Part shown: in pieces, positions 11,561-23,782 of the stretch | How the letters are laid out: each line of letters begins with the position of its first letter | How positions within the stretch are numbered: position 1 is the first letter of the stretch | Assembly: GCA_037447655.1 (NCBI GenBank) | Contig: JBBHKE010002506.1 | Span: 303,152-367,151 of the forward strand | Source: Zygnema cylindricum | Lineage: Eukaryota; Streptophyta; Zygnematophyceae; Zygnematales; Zygnemataceae | DNA: 64,000 nt | Direction of reading: 5' to 3' | Position numbers and translations under genes: made by a program | Notes under the pieces: generated by a model | Seen by the model: only the letters and a program-made list of their open reading frames with translations | Told to the model about the DNA's origin: nothing | Database searches by the model: none

Positions 11561-14451
11561 TGGCCGTCAGATGTTGAATAGTGTGTGCCTTTTGTCTTTT
11601 GGCCGTCCATTGGTTGATTTTTGTCGATGGGCACATTCTGTTGACGGTCTGCCGAGAAATTAACGTCCACGTCAAGTTTTGTTTGGCCGTACCAAGGGTG
11701 ATTTTTTTATGTGTTTTTGGCCGTCCGATGCATATTGTACGGCTGAGGTTTGTTTTAATTGCTCTCGAACAGATGCTTCCGCATTTTTCTGCGGATTGTG
11801 AGGCCGGCGGATGCCACGGAGGGTTTTGCGCTCGTCGTCAGCGTAGTACGCAGAATTAGACGAACACATCTAGGCCGTCAAATTGTCATCGTACGGCCGT
11901 GAATAGTAAAAACATGATAGGAAATGAACCTGCGGCGATGAATTGGAAGGAACTTTTGTGGTTTTGATGAGCAAGTTTTCAATTTTTTTCTTTTAGTGTT
12001 CATTCCCATTTAATGTGGTCAAGGTCATGTATCCGTGCTTTGTGATTTTTGGTGTTGTGTTGTTTGTATTGTTTTTATGGTTTTTCACTTTTTCTCGAGT
12101 TTGCAAGTCCATACTAAATACTTTTCTGCTCTGTATTTTTCGTTCCTTTTTTATTCTCTTCAGATTCACCCTAATTTATTTATTTACTATTGTATTTGTT
12201 TGATGAAAAAAACTTCTTGCTCTGGTTTATATTCGGTTCATCAGGTACAGATGAGAAAAGACAATTTTTTTGTTAAACCGAAATATGAGAATGAACCCCT
12301 ATTGGCTAACACTAGTTCAAAGGTCTTGACCCTGACATGCTGACGTGGCTCCCTGCATGCATGTTTTCAGCCGGCAGTCAGTCCGCGGCCGACTCCGGCA
12401 GCTTGCCCGCTACAGCAGCCGGCTGGCTGGCAAGAGTCTGCCTGCCCGTCAAGTTCGAACGTCCGCGGCCGAGCCCGGAACACGTGGCCTACACGTGTGG
12501 CGGAACATAATGACAAAATCGAATATTCTGGGGTGTTTGGAGGTTCGCGTAAATTCTCCAGAACTCCCTGCCCGGAACTGCCGTACACTCATGTAAGTCG
12601 TACGAGATTCCGTCGATATTGCTGCGGATTTCAAGAAGTTGCCGATTGTATTTGAGTTGTATACAGAGATAATAAAAATATTGTGACAATTTGGAAAAGG
12701 AAGACTGCATAGAGCAAGGACAAAGAGACATGGTATCAAAAAAAATTAGTGAATTGTAAATGATCTTAACATTTCTGGATTAGTGTGTTTTACGCAAGGA
12801 AAATTTATAAATTTGAATAAATTTCGGTACGTTGTTCTAGAGGTTTCATAAATATGGTTACATTTATTTTGTTTGTCAAGTTTGTCCAAGACCAACTCAT
12901 AGTGCAACATGAGTTGAGTTGAGTTGAGTAAATACGTTGTGGGTAAGTATCTGTTATGTATTTAAGAACTTGATTGTTAATATGATAAATATTTCCATGC
13001 CCGAGGAGGACGTGTGTAACAATACGACCATTGTTGCTTTGCAGAGTCGGAGGCGCTCAACCTTCAGCACTTGGTTAAGAACTTTGTTTGCTAGTTGAAG
13101 ACAAATTGGAAAGCAGATTCAGTCACTCAAATTTGTGCTTCTATACGTATCCAATGTGGTTCTAGAAGATTCTAGTGGTTCGTACATAGAAGAGATCCGA
13201 TCAATGGTAATATCACTAATTTAGAGAAAGATCTCCAAAACAAAAAAAAAAAAATGTTCTTGTTTTCACGTTTTTTGCAGACGTGGTTGACAACTGTATA
13301 GGTTTCGTGGATGAAATTTTGCCAGTTAGAATTAACAACAACAAGTGTAGTATTGTGAAAATGGAAAATTGAGTTATTCTTAATGGACAATCTATAACTC
13401 GTACACGTATTTGTTAGGAAGGTTTAATCCAAATCCTTTAAGAAATAGGAAGCATAGCCTACAACAATAGCATTTAATCTTGTCGAAGCACCGCTTGTGT
13501 ATGTTGGCAAATTTTTGTGTATGATGATTCAACATAGCAAAATTGTCAACGATTTGACATATTGAAGAAACAGTCGCACACAATTTTCATAACCGTTATG
13601 AGTCTAATAAGCCATGATTAATTGTTCACACTGTTATTTCCTTTTGTCTTATTTGGTTTTACTTTTGTTGATTCACTTTTGTTGTGTGTACCAAATAAGT
13701 TAGTAGGAAGTACTAAATCGAATTGTATTATCTTAGCGGCATTTGTTTGTTTTTTTGAAATTGGTTTGTATTGCTTTCGGCTTGGAGCTTGCTGTAACAT
13801 TCAAATGAATTATCTAAGCACTACCAACCACCACTTTTCCAGAATGGGTTTAACATTAACGAGGGGTTTCTGTTATATTGAGCTCTAAGTGCATTCCAAA
13901 ATCCATCAAATTTCTCCAAAGCGTAATCAAAAAAGCGCATCGCTTACCGCACAACAATTTCAACATTCTCTCTCATTTGATGGAAGATTGCCGAGTTGAC
14001 TTTAGGTGGGTAAGCAATAATAAGCTTATGGATGTTGCTGGTGTTCCACCGAGGATGTCAACTTACGCCGACTTCTCAAAAGTTGACGCGATAATGATCA
14101 CATCAAATAGGGACACATTTGGAAAAGAACAACCGAAGTTCACACAAAACAGAGCAACTCCAACAAACCATATTTTTTTCAGTTCATCATCACCTACATG
14201 ATGACTTGTTTCCACGATAGTCACAAAAAACATTGGGAGAATTTGTTTTACTGTTTTTTCGCCATAAGTCAACAAGTTATTTCAATAAAACTAAATAACT
14301 GGATTTCAAACCCCCGTCCAATTTTTTTACCCGCACATACGCACTATTCCTTCCCTTAAGAAACAATTCCCTCCCCTAATATACAAACAGATCGAATAAA
14401 AAAAGAAAAAAAAAACAGCGTGAATAAATTAATTCCACATGTGAACGATCT
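11561..14451. other. Intergenic between the two GH81 genes, no gene recognised
   Basis: A rough two-fold repeat lies around 11530-11730, with the words ACG(G/T)CC(G/A)CGTCA and TTTTGTTTGGCCGT recurring about 120 bases apart. GAGTT is tandemly repeated near 12910-12928. The rest is AT-rich with short unrelated frames. It contains the 3' ends of both GH81 genes' transcripts, since they converge here. Confidence 0.45.
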
Positions 14452-17266
14452 CTAGCGTGTGTACGCCCACCAAAGAAGATTCGAAAGCGAATCTCCGTCG
14501 TTGAAACTCTGGAGCGCTTTAATGTTCACAATCGCCCCGTCACGATCATATATCGCCTGTATCGCATACATATACTGATTCCACACGTCGGAGTCCGCCA
14601 CAGGCTTCGCCCAATTGACGAGCTCCCTCGCGAATGTCGCGTCAGTAAATAGTACTTCCGTACAAGGCGCCACCGGCAGCACCTGAATCCCCAAACGCTT
14701 CTTCAAATCGGTCGCCGGTGCGAACCACAAACCCGAGTCACGTTTCGTGGCCCAAAGAACTCCTACGACCCGCTGTTCCGCCTTAAATACCGGAGGAAAA
14801 ATAGTGGATTTTGTGCTGACGTGGAACAGAATCCGAGAGGATAGCGCCTCGAACCCTGCCAGCGTAGCAGCGGCGTTGGCTAGCTGGAGATCCGCGAAGA
14901 CGAACCCGACCAATGAGGCGGCGTAGTACCCATGCACAGCTTCGCTCGAACTTTCCTGATTCCGGCCGTCCCAGAATTCAGTTAGCCCTGACGCCCAGGA
15001 ATGTAGGGCGTACGGATCGAAATGTCGGAGTTGCGGGAAGTACGGATCGTTGGGGTTGAGGGTCATAAAGTCGCGGACTAAGGCGTAGATTTGGGGTTTA
15101 TAGGCGGCGCCCCACACTGGATCCAGTCGGGCGAGTACGGCGGCGGCGTATAGGAAGTAGCCGTAGTGGAAATGATGGTCGTTGTATAGGGCCAATCCGA
15201 AGTCGCCATGCTGCACATCGGAAAAAGACAAAAATGTCAAATAGGTCGAATACTGAAAATAGTGTGGCTAATATGTCTGCTGCTGTTAGTTTTAAGAGAC
15301 AAATGGAGAGAGTATCAAGTGCTTTTTTATGTTTAGAAATGACGGTAAGATTGTGAGCTTCTAGTGTTGCCACAATAATAGGGGATTGTGGATTTCGGTA
15401 CTTTCGAGTGTACTTTTGAATGTTTTTTATACTTTTGCGTGGCAAAAAATGGACACGTGGCTATATTCAGCAACAGCGCATGTCGAACAAATCTCCTAAC
15501 AATAGAACAGTAGTATCATGTTCGTTCAGTTATGCGTTATTTACTTCAAAAATCCGAAAATAGTGTTGATATCTCTAAATAAGTGACCGCCACCATACCA
15601 CACAAGTAATCATTTATCAGAATCTATCTTACGTAAATATTTCCTTTCACACATAATGACAAAGTTATGACGTAGTTACGAGCAACGGAGAGAGGCAATG
15701 GCCTTGAGCAAGTGTACCGTATCCGTTACCCCCGCTTTACTGATGATCCCTCCCCACACCGTGTCGTACAGCAGGGCGTTCCCTGGCACCGTTCCGTTGA
15801 ACCACGGCGTGAGGTTATCTCGCAAGAATCGCCTGACGCTGGCCGCCGCGTCGGCCAGCCCCACTTCCACCGCGATCGCGCCTAGGCGGGCGGCGCGGGC
15901 GATGGCTTTGCCAAAAAAGTACGTTTCTGACATGCCTGTCAGAGGACGCAGAGCTGCCACGTCCTGTTGGAAAACGACAAAAAAATACCGACTTTGTCAG
16001 CCTTATCTGCAATTGAAATTCCCGTCTCATCTGACACCCTGACAGTGAAAACTCTTTCCGACGCCCCCATGCTTCATCACATACTCCATGCTTATGTTCG
16101 AAATGTGCGAACATTTAATCAGCCAATCGTGCGAAACTTCACTAAAAGTGGGAATTCCATGCGGATATTGCTTGGAAAATGGATATCCTTCATTATGCAT
16201 GGATATTCGCTCATTTTGAGCGTATGAGCCGTCAGCCTTAAATAGTACAAAGCCGTACACTCAAACTGCAGATACATAGGGTATGTCCCTATGTACTTGT
16301 AACTTAGCGAACTTACTTTGTATTTTAGCGCGGATCCGCCGGACCCGGTTTTCAAGTGTCCCTATGGGTAAGAACGAAATCGTAACTTACGTTTGTGACT
16401 ATTGTATACGTCGACAATACCTGTGACGGTTGTCACCGTCTACGATCTGTGTTGTCGCACGTTATATCTTGGAACTACTTGTGACGTCGCATGTTTTATC
16501 GTGACATTTGTAGACGTACCGCCTTCCAGCCTTGTGCCGTTTCACGGTTGAAGAAGATGCGCTTTGCCTTTGCATCGCCTGTCCGGTCGACGTGAAATAA
16601 CATCGGAATTTCAAGACCCTTGGGAAAAACAAAATCCGTACCGAGCGAAAACGGACAAAACAAAACAAATTGTGTACTTTTCTTCGTCGTACTGAACGGG
16701 AACGGACAGAACATAGCGACTTCTGTACTTTTCTTTGTCACTGGAAATCATTTGAATTTTTTTTAACATTACGGCACGTACGAACATGTGTTTCTATTTG
16801 TTTGGCGAAAATACTTTGTTTTAAAACACATCGCTGATTTGTTTGAAATAAAAGTTTGAAGATGACGTTTTTTGTCGTGGCCGAGGGTCAAGAGACACAA
16901 GACGACAACATGTTGTACAGTTTAAGTTCGACGATGACGCACAATGTACTTTTTCGGATTTCTTTGTACGGTTGTCACTTAGGCAGTACGGCGCTAAGTT
17001 TTACAGGAAAAATCCCTTAGCCACATGGGGACATACCCATAGTTAATTACTTAATTAGTTTCATACCTTCACTAGCGCTGACCGTACGACTTCTTTGTCT
17101 TTTGAATTCCTGAAGCCCTTACGAGAATTCCACTCCGCGGTCCGCCCTCCCAAGACCAGCTGCCACCTCGAGTCGACGTGCCCTACTGCAAATCCGTCCA
17201 GCGTGTCGTACGACAACAAAGCCGCCTCCGTACTGTGGCCGGTACCTTGCAACGCGGCTCGGTGCA
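14452..17266 (-). CDS. GH81 endo-1,3-beta-glucanase, 5'-incomplete paralogue
   Basis: Three exons match exons 5-7 of the gene at 2318-8099: 17067-17266, 15718-15963 and 14452-15210, all on the minus strand. Exon 6 is exactly 246 bases in both genes and all phases agree. Together they encode about 400 residues, including VHR then LLSYDTLDGFAVGHVD, GKAIARAARLGAIAVEV, YNDHHFHYGYF (predicted catalytic Asp and His), GRNQESSSEAVHGYY and LLWWAYTR then TAG. The catalytic half is intact, without frameshift. Exons 1-4 (the beta-sandwich) are not found upstream, where low-complexity DNA and transposons begin. The exons are visibly richer in G and C than those of the first gene. Either the gene is truncated, or its 5' exons lie beyond a very long intron. 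The frame stays open upstream of the exon-5 acceptor to about 17363, so that boundary may be wrong. Confidence 0.82.
16279..17037. mobile_element. Harbinger-like element (Harb-1) in an intron of the second GH81 gene
   Basis: The ends GGGTATGTCCCTATGT and ACATGGGGACATACCC are inverted repeats, and the flanks carry a 3-bp direct repeat ATA (16276-16278 and 17038-17040). GGG ends with a 3-bp duplication suggest PIF/Harbinger. The 759-base interior aligns with the interrupted copy at 59584-61269, including TTTTAGCGCGGATCCG near the left end and GGCAGTACGGCGCTAAGTT near the right. It has no transposase ORF. Confidence 0.72.
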
Positions 17267-17399
17267 CTGAAGCGTGCCAACCGCCGAATGCCCAAAACTT
17301 CAAGTCAGATGAGAGGGTGGCTTCGCAATCCCAGATCGTGTACGGATCCACAGAGATTGTCCTAAAACAGTAAAAACCTCTTCGTTTGCGCACACACCG

Positions 17400-17769
17400 T
17401 CGTCATACAAAATTAGACGTTACTGCAAACTGCCACGTCAGATCTCCTCAATCGCCAATCTCCACGTCAGCACACCAGAAATACCATGACATTCCATACG
17501 AACGCCAGAAAACAAACTACCGACACAAGTAAAACAAAACTTGAAGCGTCCAACCTACTGTAGCACCTACACTCCAAAACCTCAGTCCCAACCATTGGCC
17601 GTACGCATTGTTCAAACAATAGGCAGCAGATCCTTCACACAGTCCACAAGACGACAAAACAATGACCTCACTCGCAAGATCCGACAGCCAAACAATCGAA
17701 CCATAGCGCAAGGGTCCAGACAAAAACCGCCGTACCACCCTGCCACTCTCTCCAAAACCACGTACCGAT
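17400..17769. other. Upstream of the partial GH81 gene, no exon recognised
   Basis: I looked here on the minus strand for GH81 exons 1-4 and found none. There are CCACGTCAG words and short unrelated frames only. Confidence 0.45.
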
Positions 17770-17940
17770 ACATTCCAAAACAACGCAGCACTACATTCCA
17801 AAACAACGCAGCACTACATTCCAAAACAACGCAGCAGTGCATTACAGTCCAAAACCACCTCGCACTACATTCCAAAACCACCTCGCACTACATTCCAAAA
17901 CCACCTCGCACTACATTCCAAATCCACCTCCCAAAACTCC
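17770..17940. repeat. 23-bp minisatellite in two variants
   Basis: About seven units with a 23-base period. The first three carry ACATTCCAAAACAACGCAGC and the later ones ACATTCCAAAACCACCTCGC. A diverged junction unit (GCATTACAGTCC) separates the two blocks. Confidence 0.88.
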
Positions 17941-18720
17941 AGCTCATCCCCCGTGCGTCAGCTGCCGACCCGCCGCTCCGCACCCGAGCGCCCCCCCCCC
18001 CCTATATCCCTTCCGTCCCGCCTTGCCCCCTCGCCCCCCCCTCGCCCCCCCCCCCACCTGGCGTGGTGAGCATGAGCAGGTCGGTGGGCGGGCGGCCGCC
18101 CCAGCTGCCCGTCCGCCAGCGGACCGCCAGGCAGCGAGGAGCCTCAAATTCAGAACTAAAATCTGGAAGAACCAGGAAAAGAGGGAGAAACGTATGTCGA
18201 GGAGGGAAAGAGGAAGGAGAATATAAAGAAAGAGGAAGGAAAATAACAAAAGATGGATTTAAGGTTCGTCGTTGGAAGGAAAATGCGAAAAGATAAAATT
18301 AAGAACGCTCGCTCCTCGGCATTGTCGAAATCCGAAATCGCTCATCAGCCGGCATCATCCGGGTTCAGATCTCAGCTCATCATCAAAGAAGCCTGGAGAG
18401 AGGGAAGAGAGAAAAGAAAAGGGGAGGAAGAGTGTGGGTCAGTAACAGAAAAGAATATACACATCATCCCTCTTCCTCCTCTGTCCCTCTTCTCCTCCCT
18501 CCTCCTCCTGCCGAGCAGTCCCGGTGGCTGTGATCTTCGGCAGGTGGGAAGGAGGCCTGCATTTTGGACGCTGGAAGCAGGCTAAAGGAGCGCCACTGTC
18601 AGGGCAGAAGATTGGGAGACTCGCTGGTGGGGAGGAGCAGGGGGGGGAGGGGAGGGGGAGGGAGGAAATCGAGAAATCCTGGCGATCGAAAAAGGATAAA
18701 TATTAATAAAGTCGAGTCAT
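17941..18720. other. Low-complexity polypyrimidine then polypurine tract
   Basis: C-rich runs (17989-18057) are followed by GA-rich stretches and a G-rich run (18639-18664). Proline- or arginine-rich open frames here follow from base composition. No gene is recognised. Confidence 0.6.
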
Positions 18721-19677
18721 GGATAGAAGTTAAGGTCAGAAGAGAATCGAGAATGAACGTTAAACAGTCGAGAAATCAACCGATATCCGGATCCGGCATC
18801 AAAATGGATCTTCATCCGTCTTCCCTCTCCAGGAGGAGGTCGAACTTGGTGTTGAGATAGAGGGAGAGCTTCCATCCGTGGGATATATGGGAAGACTGAG
18901 GCCGTACATTTCTGTACTGCGGCACTGTGCTTTGTACGGTCACTTGTGGATGTGGTACAGGTAGGCGGGGGAATTTTCAGAAAGTACACTTCGAGATCTA
19001 CGTTTCGCTCCGCAGCCGCAGTAGCGACACGTGGAAGATGCAGTTGTCGTGTTGTTATTCTCTATGTGTACGTCCAAAAGCTGCCGTACAAGTGTTTTCG
19101 GAGGACGAATCGGGGAAGGGACAAACTGACAAAGGGAGAACGTATACGTCCGTATTCGAGCGATATTCGCAAACTGAAAAACGACAGAATTGTCGTTTTT
19201 ATCTCGGAAGGTCGGGAAGGTGGGCGGTAGGTTTGCTTGACCCGTACGCTCACTTCTCCGTACTTTTAGTGGCACCGACAAAGTAACTCTGTTTGACACG
19301 TTTCTATCGGCCTGTCAAATAAATTGTCTTGTATGGTTGACCGCCGTAAATCGATCTCGATACTGCGCAAAATATTGAAATATGTACGCCGCGTAGTTTT
19401 AATGTATTTATTCTATATATATTTAAGGAGCTCAAGGGCGTGCTCGGAAGCTTCGCGACTTCGTGGTTCAAAAGTGGAAACCGCGTAACCCTTAAAAAAT
19501 AGAAAAAACAGTTAGCCTGGTGGACGTACAGTGGTAAATGGGAAATGGTGTTGCCTGCTTGTCGCAGAATCGCACTGAATGAAAAGTACGAACTCTAAAG
19601 TGTAAGTACGGATGCGTTCGAACACCATAGAACCTGGCGAACAAAAAATACGCTCAATAATCGATTTGAGTTGAAAT
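18721..19677. other. Intergenic, rich in GTAC words
   Basis: No coding sequence is recognised. The tetranucleotide GTAC is frequent: I count nine in 18901-19320, against about 1.6 expected from equal base frequencies. It is probably old repeat DNA. Confidence 0.4.
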
Positions 19678-20272
19678 CATTACACCGTCGATCGTATTTA
19701 GCGTGTTGAACACTAATTCGGCGCCCCTAAATTTTGAGGTTTTTACCTAAAATAGGGTAGACGATACTAATTTTTCCTGTACGCTAATTACGAGATGAAC
19801 AATTAGTGTACACCATTTTAATTTATGTATGTTTTTATTAGTATGGAGTACGGAACGTGTCGGTTCGTATAAAAATGTACTTTTGAATTATACAAGTACA
19901 GATATTTTAAAAAATATCTTCTATCACACGAAAAACTGCCCTGTGAATTAAAAGATTTTGTACCTGCACCTGTTTTAGTGTACATTTATTTGTCGCGTAT
20001 TGCCTACACCCCTTAAAAACCGAAATTAGAGTTAGGAATTAATTACTGTGAAAGTATGCGACTGTGTACGAATTGTCAGAATTTGTACTCTTACCTATAT
20101 TACTGTGAATATCCTCTCGACAAATCAGCTGTACCCATATTGGCGTTCGTTGAAAAATTAGTGTATAACTTTTTTTTTCAAATAATTTCTAAGTCAAAAT
20201 TAGTGTACATGACACTAAATTATTCTACACACTAATAATTTCTACACTTTAAATACGATCGACGGTGTAGTG
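19678..20272. mobile_element. MITE with ACACCG-type ends, about 595 bp
   Basis: The left end TTACACCGTCGATCGTATTT pairs with the right end AAATACGATCGACGGTGTAG. The interior has TTTTTCCTGTACGCTAATTA. A related 5' fragment lies at 58565-58790. CACTA-like ends are suggested by the family consensus CACTACACCG, but I see no convincing target duplication here. No ORF. Confidence 0.7.
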
Positions 20273-20491
20273 TTGGCCAAATCATAGAGGTTTCATTCGT
20301 ACGGATTTTGTTTTTCTTACGAAAATGCGATTTTTTTTTTAGTTTTTGAACTTTTCGTAAAATTCGTATATTTTTCATGTACGTAAAATGTGTACGGATA
20401 TAATGTACGGATTTGAACAAAAAATGTTTAAAGTACACCGTGAATCGCTATTAGAGTTAAGAAACCGATACACATTCCCATGTATTTAGGG

Positions 20492-21128
20492 TAGCCGCTA
20501 TAGCCTGTGTTCACATATTCGACGCTTGAACATGTGAGAACAGGTTCTCGTGCTTTTCCCTAGTCTTTATGACTTAAAATCAAATCGGCATACGATTTTC
20601 CGTGCGACGCACTCAATTTCCACTTTCGACGGCATTATCTGACACTTATTATGTACGTCTGTACAAAATAATTACAAACTATAGTACGGACTGACACATT
20701 TCTTACGCTACGCTATTTAAAAAAAAATGAAATTAGTAACAAATACTATTTAATCAGTACCAATATTAACGCAAAAAAAAAATTGAGTTAAAAATTTAAA
20801 ATTGATTACCTGCAATTTTTCTACGTAGATGCGCGTGATAAGCAATGAAAAAAATAGCGAGTATTCTCCCTCGTGCTAAAAATTTCCAACGTGTGGCGCC
20901 TGCGTGGACATTTTTCATTTGCGTGGACATTTTTAATTTGTTGTCAAATTGATACTTTAACTAAAATCAATTTGCGAGATAATTTATGATAAAGTATTTT
21001 GCTGAGTTGGTTCGCGTGCCCTTGGGTCGAAAATTTGAAACCGTCAAAATGAGATTTTTCGTCGGGGACTGAATTTCGGAGTAAAACGACAGAGAAAACC
21101 CGGTAGTTTAATACATGAGCACATACCC
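20492..21128. mobile_element. Diverged Harbinger-like relative
   Basis: The interior matches the element at 22592-23571: CGCGTGATAAGCAATG with AAAAAAATAGCGAGTATTCT near 20832-20862 corresponds to CGCGTGACGAGCATG with AAAAAAATAGCGTGTACTCT near 23204-23238. Both then have an AACGACAGAGAAAA or AACGACGGAGAAAA block near the right end. The termini are degenerate (TAGGGTA ... CATACCCTA), so boundaries are approximate. Confidence 0.45.
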
Positions 21129-21868
21129 TAAGTTGCATTATTGTTTAGTTTGGAGCATAGAGGTATCGATTAATATTTAATACTTTAATCGTTTAAGATG
21201 TCGTATTGTATTTTATTCTGATTATTTTTTTGAGTTTTTCGTAATTTTATTATATAATAAGTCAAATTCAGTCAACGCATTTTAAAAAATGTGAAATTTT
21301 GAATAATGCGCATATGCATTCTTTTTCAAAGTTTTTTACCGTGCACATAGTACGAATGAAAAATCTATGGTTGAAATGTTAAAATACTTAAATAAGGGTA
21401 TGGTTACATCAAGAGGTCTTTGTAATAGTACGGACAACAAAATTTATGTATTACAGAGGCCTCGGTTACATCGCGTATCGTCAATAAATAAGGGGAATTG
21501 ATCATGGCAGTGACTGTTTTGGTTGCGCACTGCACTTACGTCATTATGTCAAAAATGGTACGTTCGAAGTACACATTTGTACAAGTAAAGTACCGTTGAG
21601 TCTAAATTTGACGGTCAATCGGTTGGACAGCTTTGCCTTTCAAAATATTGTTTCAACCGCTTAAACTTTTGCCGCGCTTGCGAACGTCGACCGTCATAAA
21701 AAAATTAGCAATTCACACGGCCGGCGAACGTGTACGGTAACAAAACTGCAGCAACCACATGTAAATAAAAGTGTTGCAGACAGTCACTTTTTGTCGTTAC
21801 GTGAGCTCCACGGTGAGAGCACGTTGGACATTAACTTAGCCGCAAAATTGAAATTTAGTCGTCTAAGC

Positions 21869-22314
21869 CATAGTTCAAAAGTAGGCGTTTCTATTGTAGG
21901 TCTTTTGTCGGCGCCTTCATCGTAAGTTGTGTTATGGGCTTTTCATGTGATTGTTTGAAGTCGCTACTTTGGTCAGCGACTGTCCGATCGTCCAAATCTG
22001 ACGATAGTCCTATCGTAAGTTGTGTTATAGGCTTTTCATGTGATCTTCTTAGATCGCTACTTTGATCGGAGACCGTCCGATCGTCCAAATCGGACGGTTT
22101 AAATAAAAAGTCCCTCAAACTCACAAAAAAATATTTTTTTGTCCGTTTTTTTTTTCCAAATTTAGACATGACGTTTAATTCTTTATCGATCCATGTGTGT
22201 TACTATTTTATTTCATTTGGCGGCCAATACAATATGGGTCTTAAGGGTATATTGTATTTTTTGCGTACAATAGACATATTGTATGGGTGTACTTTCACCT
22301 ACTTTTGAACTATG
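21869..22314. mobile_element. hAT-C, copy 1, inside the foldback left arm
   Basis: The ends CATAGTTCAAAAGTAGGCG and CACCTACTTTTGAACTATG are inverted repeats, and the 8-bp duplication GTCTAAGC is perfect (21861-21868 and 22315-22322). The 446-base interior is non-coding. Confidence 0.88.
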
Positions 22315-22591
22315 GTCTAAGCGTTACATTGAACTTAAATGCAAACTAAAACGAAACCTCTTTAAACTGAAGTACTGTAAGTCTTGTACGGAAATATTAT
22401 AACGCACAAAACGAAATAAACGTTGTACACTATAATAAATCGAACCGGCGTAAAAGTATCAATTGAAATTAAATGAAAAAATGCGCGTCGTCAAGCGCGG
22501 CGAAATCGAGCCACACTATCTATGAATCAACATTCTTACATTGACAGCGAAATTTTGTTTCGTGCGTTATAATATTTCCGTACAAGACTTA

Positions 22592-23571
22592 GGGCGTGTT
22601 CCCATTTAACCGAAACTTTGAAATGTTACTTTGGATATTAGCGCAGATTTTACGGTGTACTTTTCAAAGTGTTCCAATGTCAATCATTACTTGCGCCTTC
22701 ATTACTTCAAATATGTGATAGGTGTAGACGTCTACAATATAAGCGACAGCCTACGATAGTACGAAACGAAATGTAGACGACTACGAAACTTCCTAAAATT
22801 AGTGACGTCTACAAAAACGACGACGGTTGTAGACGTCAAGTTTTTGTGACATTGTAGATGTTTAGGGTTTTGTGACATCGCGAAGTCATGCTACCTTGTG
22901 ACGTCATCAACACGTAAACTTTCCGCCATGGCTTCCCGATTTATTTTTCTTACCATTTATCATTCGATACGCCATCAAAATGGGACCAAAAATATTAAAA
23001 AAAAAGGAAAAAATATATCTTTTATTTAATACTATTATTGATGCATTCCATTTAGAGATGAGAGAAAGAGAAGCGGTCGAATGAAAAAGATGGGGAGAGA
23101 TGAGGACGTTGTAATTTTTGCAAAGGACCCATGAATGAAAGTGGAGGTCCGAGACCCCAACGATTTTTTTTCCGTACATGCTTGTCATTTTTGTACGTAC
23201 ACGCGCGTGACGAGCATGTAAAAAAATAGCGTGTACTCTCCTCGTTCAAAAAAATTCGAAGACGTTTCACGCGTGCAATAACTGCTTTCTATTCGTCTAT
23301 GGGGTGTTATTTTGGTTAAAATCAGATCGCGATTTGATTCCAGTGCAAGTGCAAGTGTGAAGATGTGCAAGTGCAAGTGTGAAGATGAGCTGGAAGTGGC
23401 TCGCGATGATAATAACGCCAAATTGCCGTACCTTCCAAGTTCCAAAAGGACGCAAAATGTACTTGTGTTTTTGCCCATTTTTCGTACGGCGTAATATTTT
23501 CTCGTTGAAAGTCCCATTTTCTGTGAAAACGACGGAGAAAAACAATTAATTGAACACATGGGAACACGCTC
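22592..23571. mobile_element. Harbinger-like element (family J) inside the foldback right arm
   Basis: The ends GGGCGTGTTCCCAT and ATGGGAACACGCTC are inverted repeats, with a 3-bp duplication TTA (22589-22591 and 23572-23574). GGG ends with TTA fit PIF/Harbinger. Its 980 bases hold no recognisable transposase. It splits the foldback right arm near its inner end. Confidence 0.78.
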
Positions 23572-23782
23572 TTATACTTCAGTTTAAAGAGGTTTCGTTT
23601 CAGTTTGCGTCTAAGTTCAATGTAACGAATAGACGACAATTTCAATTTTGCGGCTAAGTTAATGTCCAACGTGCTCTCACCGTGGAGCTAACGTAACGAC
23701 AAAAAGTGACTGTCTGCAACACTTTTATTTACATGTGGTTGCAACAATTTTGTTACCGTAAACGTTCGCCGGCCATGTGAAT

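Noticed and set aside
13878-14201. A 107-residue plus-strand frame downstream of both GH81 genes
   Set aside because: No recognisable domain or splice context.
17541-18296. A 251-residue plus-strand frame
   Set aside because: It is built from the 23-bp minisatellite and the C-rich tract, giving repetitive Lys/Thr/Pro-rich sequence with no homology.
22378-22591. A separate 214-base MITE with ends TAAGTCTTG/CAAGACTTA
   Set aside because: Once the Harbinger-like insertion at 22592-23571 is removed, these ends are simply the inner part of the foldback arms.
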